The notes below the pieces were generated by a model that was not told the origin of the DNA, ran no database searches, and saw nothing but the letters and a program-made list of their open reading frames with translations. Shown here in pieces: positions 21,136-27,496 of a stretch of 27,698 bases of DNA. Source of the DNA: CAYIFA01 sp964362625 (GTDB lineage Bacteria; Patescibacteriota; Minisyncoccia; 1-14-0-10-42-19); the NCBI GenBank assembly GCA_964362625.1, contig CAYIFA010000007.1:1-27698 (forward strand). The letters run 5' to 3'. Both the position numbers and the translations under genes were made by a program. Position 1 is the stretch's first letter, and each line of letters begins with the position of its first letter.

Positions 21136-21180
21136 ACGCGCGGGAAATTGCGTAAAGCAATCCCTCCCGCGCGTTTTTCT
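21136..21180 (+). terminator. Strong terminator after the SPFH gene
   Basis: ACGCGCGGGA (21136-21145) pairs with TCCCGCGCGT (21165-21174), and ATTGC/GCAAT pair inside around GTAAA. TTTTTCT follows. Confidence 0.9.
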
Positions 21181-21221
21181 ATTTATTAAGAGGTGTATTT
21201 AGGGGATAGAAATATGCTTTC

Positions 21222-21250
21222 TTGTTTTTAATCATAGCTTTATTTATCAT
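21222..21250 (+). promoter_or_regulatory. Predicted leaderless promoter of the receiver-holA unit
   Basis: TTGTTT (21222-21227) and TATCAT (21245-21250) are 17 nt apart. TATTTT separates the -10 from the ATG at 21257. No SD is present. Confidence 0.5.
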
Positions 21251-21256
21251 TATTTT

Positions 21257-21676
21257 ATGGAAACAGATGACGCCGCCAATAATAATGTGACCAAGGGGCC
21301 GACTAAGCTAATCTTGATCGTTGAAGATGACAAGTTTTTACGGGATATGCTGGTCAACAAATTTGAAGACACCGGCTTCCAAGTAAACGCCGCCACCACC
21401 GGAGAAGAAGCGTTCAAAATGCTCACGCGCCATAAACCGGACCTGATAACCCTTGATTTATTAATGCCGGACGTGGACGGATTCCAGGTGATTCAAAAAT
21501 TAAAAACCGATCCGGGAACTTCCGGCATACCAATTTTGATACTTTCCAACCTTATGGAGAAAGGCGACATTGATCGTGCGATGGCCGCCGGCGCTTCGGC
21601 CTACTTGGTAAAAGCCAACTCCACCCCAGATGAAATCGTGGCGCACGCCAAAGAGCTTGTAGAAAAAAATCAATAA
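21257..21676 (+). CDS. Stand-alone response regulator receiver protein
   Basis: This 139-aa protein has a single CheY-like receiver domain after a 15-residue polar N-terminus. The acidic pocket is E23-D24-D25, the phosphorylated Asp is D67 (ITLDLLMPDVDGF), the switch residue is S97 (LILSN) and the conserved Lys is K119 (YLVKAN). There is no output domain. It would act by protein-protein contact after phosphorylation. No histidine kinase is in the window. The holA gene starts 1 nt after the stop. Its sequence is close to the second receiver of the protein at 23398-24165. Confidence 0.9.
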   Translation: METDDAANNNVTKGPTKLILIVEDDKFLRDMLVNKFEDTGFQVNAATTGEEAFKMLTRHKPDLITLDLLMPDVDGFQVIQKLKTDPGTSGIPILILSNLMEKGDIDRAMAAGASAYLVKANSTPDEIVAHAKELVEKNQ

Positions 21677-21677
21677 C

Positions 21678-22424
21678 ATGATCTTTGTTTTTTACGGCGG
21701 GGATCGCCCGTTGATGCTTGCTAAAATCAAAAGCATCGAAGAATCTTTTCGCAAAAAAATTGGATCCGGCGCTCCGGTTTTTCGTTTTGACGGAGACAAT
21801 TTTGCACCCGCTGATTTTGAGCATGCCCTCCGGGCCGAAAGCATGTTCGGCGAAAAGCGACTAGTGCTGGCCCGTGATTTGCTGGACAAAAAAGAAAACG
21901 CGGAATTGATTTTAGATATTTTGAAGAAAGAACCCGCGGCCGCCGTTACAGCTGTTTTTTACGATGACAAGGTGTCTGGTAGCGTGGTGGAAAAGTTCAA
22001 TAAACTTGGGGCGAAGGTTAAAGAATATAAAGGTTCTGGGGACATAGGCGAAAACCGCTGGAAGTCGCGGACAATTTTCCAGCTCTCAGACATGTTGATG
22101 GCCAAAAACCGCTACGCCGCTTTTGCGGCATATCACCGGGCGCGGTGGGAAGGATTCGGACCCGAAGATATTTTTTGGGGGGTTTATCGCCAATTTAAGA
22201 ATATGTTGCTGGTTTCCCATGCCGCCAACATTCCATTGTCCGCCATTAAAGAGGAAACCAACCTGCACCCCTTTGTTATAAAAAAATGCCAGGAGTTTTT
22301 AAGAAATTTCAGCAGAAAAGAACTTGAGCAAAAATTTGAGCGCCTGATGTTTTTATGGTCAGACGTTATTTCGGGATCCAAAGATTTATCGGCCGAACTG
22401 GAGTTGTTTATCCTCCTTCACTAA
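21678..22424 (+). CDS. holA: DNA polymerase III subunit delta
   Basis: The delta subunit of the clamp loader opens the beta clamp for loading onto primed DNA. The protein starts MIFVFYGGDRPLMLAKI, with SMFGEKRLVLARDLLDKK and TAVFYDDKV in the AAA+-like N-terminal domain, and the C-terminal collar has EDIFWGVYRQFKNMLLVSHA and LHPFVIKKCQEFLRNFS. At 248 aa it is about 80-90 residues shorter than the E. coli protein. The neighbouring convergent rpsT supports the call, since holA and rpsT are often adjacent. No SD is seen; it is probably coupled to the receiver gene. Confidence 0.85.
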   Translation: MIFVFYGGDRPLMLAKIKSIEESFRKKIGSGAPVFRFDGDNFAPADFEHALRAESMFGEKRLVLARDLLDKKENAELILDILKKEPAAAVTAVFYDDKVSGSVVEKFNKLGAKVKEYKGSGDIGENRWKSRTIFQLSDMLMAKNRYAAFAAYHRARWEGFGPEDIFWGVYRQFKNMLLVSHAANIPLSAIKEETNLHPFVIKKCQEFLRNFSRKELEQKFERLMFLWSDVISGSKDLSAELELFILLH

Positions 22425-22441
22425 AGCTTCGGAAGGATTTC

Positions 22442-22472
22442 GTCCCGCTTCCAGCGGGACTTCATTTTGAAG
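22442..22472. terminator. Convergent terminator, holA / rpsT
   Basis: GTCCCGCT (22442-22449) pairs with AGCGGGAC (22453-22460) around TCC. TTCATTTT follows on the plus strand, so it fits holA best. It overlaps the rpsT stop region. Confidence 0.7.
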
Positions 22473-22734
22473 CCGTAGTTTTAGCGATTCGTTTCGCGAG
22501 ACGCGATTTCAAGCGGCTCGCGGTGTTTTTCTTTAGTACCCCGGCCTTCGCGGCTTTATCCAGCGCTTTATGGGCGGCAGCCAACACCTGCTTTGTATCT
22601 TCAATTTTTCCAGAAGCCAAAAGCTGCCGGATATTTTTTCCCGCTTTTTTGATGGAGTTTTTCTTTTGCAAATTTCTCTCCCGTCTTCGCAAGGACTGCC
22701 TTAAAGCTTTTTTGGCTGATCTAAGTAACGGCAT
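22462..22734 (-). CDS. rpsT: 30S ribosomal protein S20
   Basis: Ribosomal protein S20 (90 aa) binds 16S rRNA early in 30S assembly. It begins MPLLRSAKKALRQSLRRRERN, is strongly basic, and has the AAHKALDKAAKAGVLKKNTA-type C-terminal motif followed by SRLKSRLAKRI. Length is normal. There is no SD. TATAAT lies 6 nt before the ATG, so the mRNA is probably leaderless. Confidence 0.93.
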   Translation of the reverse strand: MPLLRSAKKALRQSLRRRERNLQKKNSIKKAGKNIRQLLASGKIEDTKQVLAAAHKALDKAAKAGVLKKNTASRLKSRLAKRIAKTTASK

Positions 22735-22773
22735 GATTTCATTATATTAGTTTATCGTGTTATAAGAGTCAAT
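22735..22773. promoter_or_regulatory. Overlapping divergent leaderless promoters, rpsT / glycosylase
   Basis: Only 39 nt separate the two ATGs. On the minus strand TATAAT (22741-22746) is 6 nt from the rpsT ATG, and a TTGACT-17-TAATAT pair is also present. On the plus strand TATAAG (22761-22766) is 7 nt from the glycosylase ATG. The two promoters interleave, so polymerase binding could be mutually exclusive. Confidence 0.5.
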
Positions 22774-23415
22774 ATGGTTAAAAAGCTCGGCAGAGAATTC
22801 TTCATGAAGCCATCTATTGATGTTTCCAAAAATGTATTGAGCAAATACCTAATTAGGCGCTTGCCAAGCGGCAAAATACTGGCCGGGAAAATCGTAGAGG
22901 TCGAAGCCTACATTGGCCCGGAAGACCGTGCTTCTCATGCTTTTGTTCCATTTCGTTTGCGAAAACGCGGCATTCAAAAAATTACTTCGCGAAACAGGGT
23001 CGAGTATCTAGAGGGCGGGCATGTTTATATTTATCTGGTCTACGGAATGTATTGGCAATTAAATATTACGACCGGCCCAGAAAATTACCCGGAGTGTTTT
23101 TTAATAAGAGCAATCGAAGTTAATCGTGGCATTAAAACTGGGAAAGATCCGCTTAGTGAAGCTCGCCTAGCCAGCGGGCCCGGCAAACTTTGTAATTTTT
23201 TGAAAGTAGACAAATCTTTTTACGGTGAAAATATCGCTACATCAAAAAGGTTGTGGTTAGAGGATCGGGGAATTAAAATTTCCAAAAAAAATATTGCCGC
23301 CACGCCGCGTATTGGCATTGATTACGCCGGGTCATATTGGGCTAGGCGCAAATTGAGGTTTTTTATCAAAAATAACCAGGCGGTTTCCGGACCCAAGCTA
23401 CTTTCCAAGAAATGA
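22774..23415 (+). CDS. DNA-3-methyladenine glycosylase (Mpg/AAG family)
   Basis: This 213-aa base-excision repair enzyme removes alkylated purines. The AAG-family core VEVEAYIGPEDRASHAF holds the catalytic Glu (E44) and the intercalating Tyr (Y46). GGHVYIYLVYGMYWQLNI, FLIRAIE and SGPGKLCNFL are the other family motifs. The usual T-x-R-N segment is TSRN, preceded by a short basic insertion. Length is normal. Two in-frame ATGs exist (22774, 22804); the -10-like TATAAG 7 nt before the first supports 22774. The 3' end overlaps the convergent double-receiver gene by 18 nt. Confidence 0.9.
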   Translation: MVKKLGREFFMKPSIDVSKNVLSKYLIRRLPSGKILAGKIVEVEAYIGPEDRASHAFVPFRLRKRGIQKITSRNRVEYLEGGHVYIYLVYGMYWQLNITTGPENYPECFLIRAIEVNRGIKTGKDPLSEARLASGPGKLCNFLKVDKSFYGENIATSKRLWLEDRGIKISKKNIAATPRIGIDYAGSYWARRKLRFFIKNNQAVSGPKLLSKK

Positions 23416-24165
23416 TTTTATTTTTTCCACTATCTCGCCCGGGGTAAAGTGCGCTTTGATTACAAAATCACTTGCCCCCAACGCCAGCCCCTTGTCTATT
23501 TCTTCTTTTTGTCCTAGGTTGGATAGAATTATTACGGGAATGCTGGTAAGCTCTTGATTTTCTTTTTTCTGTCTTAAAACCTCAAATCCATCGATGCCGG
23601 GTAAAATTAGATCCAGCAAAACCAAATTCGGCCTTTCGTCGTTAATCAAGCGTATCGCGCCTTCGCCGTCAATCGATTGAACGACCTTATACCCCACATC
23701 CCTTAATTTTTGAGCTAGTATGTCCCGTAGAAAATGATCGTCTTCCACCAAAAGTATTTTTACGCCGTTTGGTTTTGCCGGAGTTTTCTCGGGACCACCC
23801 GCGCCAAGTACTGCCTGAATTTTTTCCAGCACTTCGTCGGGAGAAAACTCGGCTTCAATCAAATAGTCTTTGATCCCCATTTTTTTAGCATTCTCTATTT
23901 CAACCGCCTCTCCAGTATTAGAAATTATAATCACTGGAACGGTTTTTAATTCCTCGGTTTTATTCAATGACTCCAACACTTCAAACCCGCTTTTCCTAGG
24001 CATGGTCATGTCTAAGAGTATCAGGTCCGGCTTTTCACCCTCGGCCTTAGCCAAGCCCTCTTCACCGTTATAAGCAACGGCAGCTTGGTAACCATTAATT
24101 TGCAACTTAGTCTGGATTGCTCCGGCCAATGCCTCGTCGTCGTTTATTATGAGAATTTTTTGCAT
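23398..24165 (-). CDS. Double receiver-domain response regulator
   Basis: This 255-aa protein consists of two CheY-like domains joined by a short Pro/Gly linker (about 122-135) and has no output domain. Receiver 1 (about 3-120) has D52 in LILLDMTMP and S82, but the conserved Lys is replaced by Glu (YLIEAEF, E104). Receiver 2 (about 136-255) has D185, S215 and K237 and looks complete. I chose the ATG at 24165; an in-frame start 18 nt upstream would overlap the superoxide dismutase gene. TATAAT lies 6 nt before the ATG, overlapping the end of that gene, and there is no real SD. Confidence 0.88.
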   Translation of the reverse strand: MQKILIINDDEALAGAIQTKLQINGYQAAVAYNGEEGLAKAEGEKPDLILLDMTMPRKSGFEVLESLNKTEELKTVPVIIISNTGEAVEIENAKKMGIKDYLIEAEFSPDEVLEKIQAVLGAGGPEKTPAKPNGVKILLVEDDHFLRDILAQKLRDVGYKVVQSIDGEGAIRLINDERPNLVLLDLILPGIDGFEVLRQKKENQELTSIPVIILSNLGQKEEIDKGLALGASDFVIKAHFTPGEIVEKIKSFLGK

Positions 24166-24172
24166 GATTCCA

Positions 24173-24766
24173 TTATATCGCAAACTGCTGCTTCATCCTA
24201 TTTTCAGCAACCTCCCAATCAATCGCTTTAAAAAACGCCTCAATATAGTCGGCGCGTTTTAACCCGTAATCAGTAATATAAGCGTGCTCAAAAACATCCA
24301 AAACCAGAATCGGGTTTCCTCCAGCCAAGTGTCCGAATTCATGTTCGTTTATCCAGACGTTAAATAACCGATCAGCAAATTTATCGTGATAAAGTATCGC
24401 CCAGCCAATGCCGCGCATGGCACCGACTGCTTTAAAATCCCTCTCCCAATTGTCATATGAGTTATATACCTCCGAGATCTTCTTCATGATTGAAGAATTT
24501 TCTGACAACGAACCCGCTTCTTTGGTCATATTGGCGAAATATAATTCATGCAAACGCATGCCGTTGAACTCCCAGCCAAAGCGGCGCTTGAGTTCGGCGT
24601 ATTCCGGATTTGCGGTTTTCCCATCACCGAGCATTTGTGTCAAAGTTTCCGAAACCTTATTTACATTTTTTACATACCCTTGGTATAGGGTGAAATGGTT
24701 AGTGAGCATTTCATCAGAAAAACCCGGCATCCCAAACAAATTTTCGAAATTTTTCGGTTCGTACAT
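24173..24766 (-). CDS. sod: Superoxide dismutase (Fe/Mn family)
   Basis: This roughly 197-aa enzyme converts superoxide to hydrogen peroxide and oxygen. The metal ligands are recognisable: His in NHFTLYQGYV, His in NGMRLHELYF, and Asp/His in LVLDVFEHAYITDYG (usually DVWEHAY, here Phe for Trp). Metal choice (Fe or Mn) cannot be read. I chose the ATG at 24766 (MYEPKNFENL) because TAAAAT lies 7 nt upstream and the protein then begins at the usual place; ATG 24772 and TTG 24793 are alternatives. No signal peptide is seen, so it acts in the cytoplasm. The double-receiver gene starts 7 nt after its stop. Confidence 0.9.
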   Translation of the reverse strand: MYEPKNFENLFGMPGFSDEMLTNHFTLYQGYVKNVNKVSETLTQMLGDGKTANPEYAELKRRFGWEFNGMRLHELYFANMTKEAGSLSENSSIMKKISEVYNSYDNWERDFKAVGAMRGIGWAILYHDKFADRLFNVWINEHEFGHLAGGNPILVLDVFEHAYITDYGLKRADYIEAFFKAIDWEVAENRMKQQFAI

Positions 24767-24803
24767 TAACATTATTTTATATTTTTGCCCCAACCATCCG
24801 AAG

Positions 24804-24832
24804 TTGACATTCTGTAAATAATATGCTATACA
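24804..24832 (+). promoter_or_regulatory. Promoter of the tRNA-Glu / tRNA-Lys transcript
   Basis: TTGACA (24804-24809, perfect consensus) and TATACA (24827-24832) are 17 nt apart. The start would be near 24839, 16 nt before tRNA-Glu. It diverges from superoxide dismutase. Confidence 0.8.
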
Positions 24833-24854
24833 TAAATGGTGCGCGAAATGGAGT

Positions 24855-24930
24855 GGCCTCGTCGTCTAGTTTGGTCTAGGATACTGGCCCTTCAAGCCGG
24901 GGACGCAGGGTTCAAACCCCTCCGAGGCCA
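24855..24930 (+). tRNA. tRNA-Glu (anticodon TTC)
   Basis: Acceptor GGCCTCG/CGAGGCC, anticodon stem CTGGC/GCCGG with loop CCTTCAA, and T loop TTCAAAC. The anticodon TTC is at 24891-24893. CCA is encoded at 24931-24933. Position 33 is C where T is nearly universal, and the outermost T-stem pair is C-C, so the fold is slightly irregular. Confidence 0.8.
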
Positions 24931-24958
24931 CCACTCCATCCGAATTTAAAGTTTGCGT

Positions 24959-25032
24959 GGGCCGTTAGCTCAGCCCGGTAGAGCTCCTGACTTTTAATCA
25001 GGGAGTCGCAGGTTCGAATCCTGCACGGCCCA
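24959..25032 (+). tRNA. tRNA-Lys (anticodon TTT)
   Basis: Acceptor GGGCCGT/ACGGCCC, anticodon stem CCTGA/TCAGG with loop CTTTTAA, and T arm GCAGG TTCGAAT CCTGC. The anticodon is TTT. CCA is encoded at 25033-25035. It follows tRNA-Glu by 25 nt past the encoded CCA and is joined directly by two hairpin elements. Confidence 0.95.
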
Positions 25033-25033
25033 C

Positions 25034-25104
25034 CACTTCTTCGCTCTTTCGAGCTACGAAGTGCAAGCACCCCTTCGCTCCTTCGGAGCTTCGGAGGTGC
25101 AAGC
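25034..25104 (+). repeat. Two tandem hairpin elements, each ending in GCAAGC
   Basis: Element 1 (25034-25068) has CACTTC/GAAGTG ends and an inner GCTC/GAGC. Element 2 (25068-25104) has CACCCC/GAGGTG ends and inner GCTCC/GGAGC. Both are followed directly by CAAGC. They differ in sequence but keep the fold, and they abut the CCA of tRNA-Lys. Confidence 0.7.
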
Positions 25105-25130
25105 AAGCTTCTTTCTCGGTCTTCGCGCAT

Positions 25131-25166
25131 CATCCCCGGTAAGCCAAACTTACCGGGATGTTTTTG
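25131..25166 (+). terminator. Terminator of the tRNA transcript
   Basis: CATCCCCGGTAAG pairs with CTTACCGGGATG (one bulged C) around CCAAA, and TTTTTGT follows. It ends the transcript that starts near 24839. Confidence 0.85.
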
Positions 25167-25220
25167 TCTAATAGAAAAACAGTTCAAGCTATTTATACTT
25201 TTCTACAAAGCGGCGTGTTC

Positions 25221-26807
25221 TTAAGATTTTTCAAATTGACTATTCTCTTTCGGATAGATGATAGGCGAGATCTTTGCCCTTGTTTCTATAATTAATTTTC
25301 TAATTGCTTTCACAAAACCTCTACCCCTGCTCCGAGAATCCTGCTCAGCTTCATCAAGCAAAGCCGCCAGTCCAAAAAAACCTTCTTTGTTTTCAGCCAC
25401 AAGATCAGAATCATCATAATATCTGGGATTTTTCCAGTGTTCTGTGCTACTAGGATCATCCAGCCCAAATTGAATAAAAATCTCTTTTGCTTTTTGAGAA
25501 AAAACGGTCCAAATTTCAATCAAGTTTTTTCTCTCCTCGCTTTTTGAAAAGTATCCTGGCAACTTTTTTTCTTCCTGATAGCTCTTAAGAGAAGCGGCCA
25601 ACAAATAAGCGCTGCGAAGTAGTCGATCAAGCCCGGTAATAGTTTGCAACTGTAAGGTACGAATCTCAACCGCATTTTCAGCGCCAAACTCCAACTTGTC
25701 GTGTTCTTTTTCTTTCTGTAACAGTCCGGCATTTCCTTTAACTGCCCAGCAATCTCTTTTGGCATAGAAAGGGCGCAGTAGTCTTCTTCCGCGAGTGCTC
25801 CATCCGCTTGCTTCAAGAACACGGGCAAGAACAAACGCTTCTTTTTCATCACTTGAAGTCGAGTCTTGCTTAGCATACGGATTCCATTCGCCACACCAAA
25901 TTCCACCTATTGTAAGATGTAGGGGGTGTTTTTGATCTTCCTTGTTTATTAGATTCATCTCAATAAGCGCTTGAACTTCTCGACTTAATGTTAAATAGTT
26001 TTTTGTTGGCCGATGCGAAAATTCCCAAAATTTATCATATCCGTATGGCACACCAAGTTCGATTGTTTTCTTATATAGAGGCCTTATTTTTTCAATAATT
26101 CTTTCTCTTTTATAATATAAATCACTGGTACTTTCTCCCAAATTCCCTCTATCTCGTATCTTATCTTTACGTAGCTCTTCCGGCATAATACTTTCTTCGC
26201 GAATTTCCACTTCAATTCCGATTGTAGGCGCATAGGGCGATGGGTTATTTTCGCGATACTCTAGCCAATGTCTTCGTAAAAATTTACGCTCGTCGTCTTC
26301 GGGTTCTTCTTTAATTTTTTTCTCTCTTTGTGCCTCGTGTCTTAAGTTTTTTACTACATCTAGCCGTTCCCCAACTTCAAAAAACTTTTGTTTAACATAA
26401 TTTTGCTCAGCATCGTCCCATCCGGATGGATCAGAAGAATTCGTGTCTTCGATTTCTGAATCTCCAACCTCTGAAAATACAAGCCTGCTACGGAAAATTA
26501 TCAAAGAGGCATGATAAGTATCTACTAGCGCCCTTTCGTCTTCTACAGTAAGTGCGTTATATCCTCGTGTTAAGAAAAGTCTATTTATCGAATCTTTAGC
26601 GTTTCGAATTTTTTGTCCAATTTCTTCATCACCGCCACTCAATGCAGTGTTACGATTCTCAAAAACACAAAGCGCCCCATAGGCGCCCATAGGCGTCGAT
26701 AGCGTCGTATTGGGATCGGGGAAAGCGAGTTTCACCTTGATAGTAAGGGGTGGAAAGTGTTTTTTCTGCAAAAGAAACGAGTTGATCAATATTTTCAACT
26801 CCACCAA
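25221..26807 (-). CDS. Large unknown protein, C-terminal part of a frameshifted gene; amidoligase-like motifs
   Basis: This 528-codon frame has no product I recognise with confidence. An acidic/Lys-rich central stretch (about 110-190) precedes a domain with PTIGIEVEIREE (194-205), HPLHLTIGG (294-302) and NAVEIRTLQL (378-387). The order G-x-E-x-E, H-x-x-H, E-x-R recalls the glutamine-synthetase/GCS-like amidoligases; this is a motif-level guess. The first 39 or so residues read the same bases as the end of the upstream gene in another frame. Deleting one copy of the 10-bp repeat at 26676-26695 joins both into a 647-aa protein. In-frame M at 26690 is an alternative start. Confidence 0.65.
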   Translation of the reverse strand: MVELKILINSFLLQKKHFPPLTIKVKLAFPDPNTTLSTPMGAYGALCVFENRNTALSGGDEEIGQKIRNAKDSINRLFLTRGYNALTVEDERALVDTYHASLIIFRSRLVFSEVGDSEIEDTNSSDPSGWDDAEQNYVKQKFFEVGERLDVVKNLRHEAQREKKIKEEPEDDERKFLRRHWLEYRENNPSPYAPTIGIEVEIREESIMPEELRKDKIRDRGNLGESTSDLYYKRERIIEKIRPLYKKTIELGVPYGYDKFWEFSHRPTKNYLTLSREVQALIEMNLINKEDQKHPLHLTIGGIWCGEWNPYAKQDSTSSDEKEAFVLARVLEASGWSTRGRRLLRPFYAKRDCWAVKGNAGLLQKEKEHDKLEFGAENAVEIRTLQLQTITGLDRLLRSAYLLAASLKSYQEEKKLPGYFSKSEERKNLIEIWTVFSQKAKEIFIQFGLDDPSSTEHWKNPRYYDDSDLVAENKEGFFGLAALLDEAEQDSRSRGRGFVKAIRKLIIETRAKISPIIYPKENSQFEKS

Positions 26808-27174
26808 TTCTTGTCAGTATTTTAGTAAGTCTACTTTTTGTCGAACAATCATGTTCAAGCGCCACGGTATCACTTTCCAGAAACGTGCCTATGGCGCCGG
26901 CTTGTGCTGGCGCTGCGCAGTATCCCAATGCTTGGACATATTTATAGATCTCTTCGGAACTTAGATTGCCCAAATTAAGCTCTCCCAGGATATACTGCGC
27001 AAGTTTGCCATTTTCCTCAAAAATCTTATTTCTCAATTCAACAACTTCTCTCTCATTGTTGTCATAAGTTAAATAAAACCGTTCTAACAAATCTCTAAAT
27101 CTTTCTCTTTCTTCTAATGTAATGGGGCTCTCCTGCGAAGTAATTGTATTAATTTGTTCTAAAGATTCGGGCAT
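26659..27174 (-). CDS. N-terminal part of the same frameshifted gene (unknown)
   Basis: This 171-codon frame is helical (LAQYILGELNLGNLSSEEIYKYVQ, TKILTRIGGVENIDQLVSF), with a periodicity that could be HEAT-like repeats. It ends RLWGALCF, just past the 10-bp tandem duplication. Without one copy it would read DAYGALCVFENRN and continue into the 528-codon frame. The overlap with that frame is 149 nt, far longer than any other in the window, which argues for a frameshift rather than two genes. There is no clear SD at the ATG (27174). The family is not recognised. Confidence 0.6.
   Translation of the reverse strand: MPESLEQINTITSQESPITLEERERFRDLLERFYLTYDNNEREVVELRNKIFEENGKLAQYILGELNLGNLSSEEIYKYVQALGYCAAPAQAGAIGTFLESDTVALEHDCSTKSRLTKILTRIGGVENIDQLVSFAEKTLSTPYYQGETRFPRSQYDAIDAYGRLWGALCF
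26676..26695. repeat. Exact 10-bp tandem duplication causing a frameshift
   Basis: CCCATAGGCG occurs twice in a row (26676-26685 and 26686-26695). It lies exactly where the two overlapping minus-strand frames meet. Removing one copy restores one continuous frame of 1944 nt including the stop. Confidence 0.9.
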
Positions 27175-27397
27175 AAATTATTTAACATAATATTTTTTCC
27201 AGAAACATTTTCGGGGTGCCGAGAATCGCCCCGCCCTTCCCGCGGAAAGAACGGGATTGCGATTGGCAACCAATCGCTTGGTTCGACACAGCTCACCACA
27301 AGTCGCTCATTGGTCAATCGGGAAAACTCGGCCTTTACAAATTCCTTCTCGGAATTTCCTGGGAATGCCACAAGGCATTTCCGTTCAGAAACATTTT
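27175..27397. other. Noncoding stretch rich in short palindromes
   Basis: No convincing gene is seen. It holds a partial copy of the tRNA-Pro 3' end (27200-27228) and several hairpins: GCGATTGG/CCAATCGC (27259-27277), AATTCC/GGAATT (27340-27356) and GGGAATGCC/GGCATTTCC (27361-27382, one mismatch). Reading frames on the plus strand here are antisense to the tRNA or its remnants. Confidence 0.6.
27200..27228 (-). pseudogene. Fragment of tRNA-Pro, 3' end
   Basis: This stretch matches 27386-27415 except for one missing T and one C/T change. It covers the acceptor 3' strand, part of the T arm and 12-13 nt of the 3' flank. No 5' half is present, so it is a remnant. Confidence 0.6.
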
Positions 27398-27484
27398 TCG
27401 GGGCGCCGAGAATCGAACTCGGTCTTTACGCACCCGAAGCGCACGTACTGCCGGTATACTACGCCCCGAAAAATATTTCTGAAC
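27383..27484. repeat. 23-bp inverted repeat enclosing tRNA-Pro(CGG)
   Basis: Arms 27383-27405 and 27462-27484 are complementary at 22 of 23 positions; the exception is a G-U pair in RNA. The inner 7 bp are the tRNA acceptor stem. The outer 16 bp, starting GTTCAGAAA, lie outside the tRNA. Confidence 0.85.
27398..27468 (-). tRNA. tRNA-Pro (anticodon CGG) inside a long inverted repeat
   Basis: On the minus strand: acceptor CGGGGCG/CGCCCCG, D stem GTAT/GTAC, anticodon stem TGCGC/GCGTA with loop TTCGGGT, and T arm CCGAG TTCGATT CTCGG. The anticodon is CGG and C1-G72 is kept. No CCA is encoded. The flanks extend the acceptor helix by 16 further pairs (arms 27383-27405 and 27462-27484). Confidence 0.85.
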
Positions 27485-27496
27485 CCCAAAGCGCAC

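Noticed and set aside
24889..24895. Anticodon TCA (reading UGA) in the tRNA at 24855
   Set aside because: Shifting the loop to put T at position 33 breaks the anticodon stem; TTC (Glu) keeps the five pairs. TGA is also used as a stop in this window.
24912..25187. Minus-strand reading frame of 91 codons across tRNA-Lys and the hairpins
   Set aside because: It is antisense to tRNA-Lys; the peptide CRIRTCDSLIKSQ is the usual artefact of translating the reverse strand of a tRNA.
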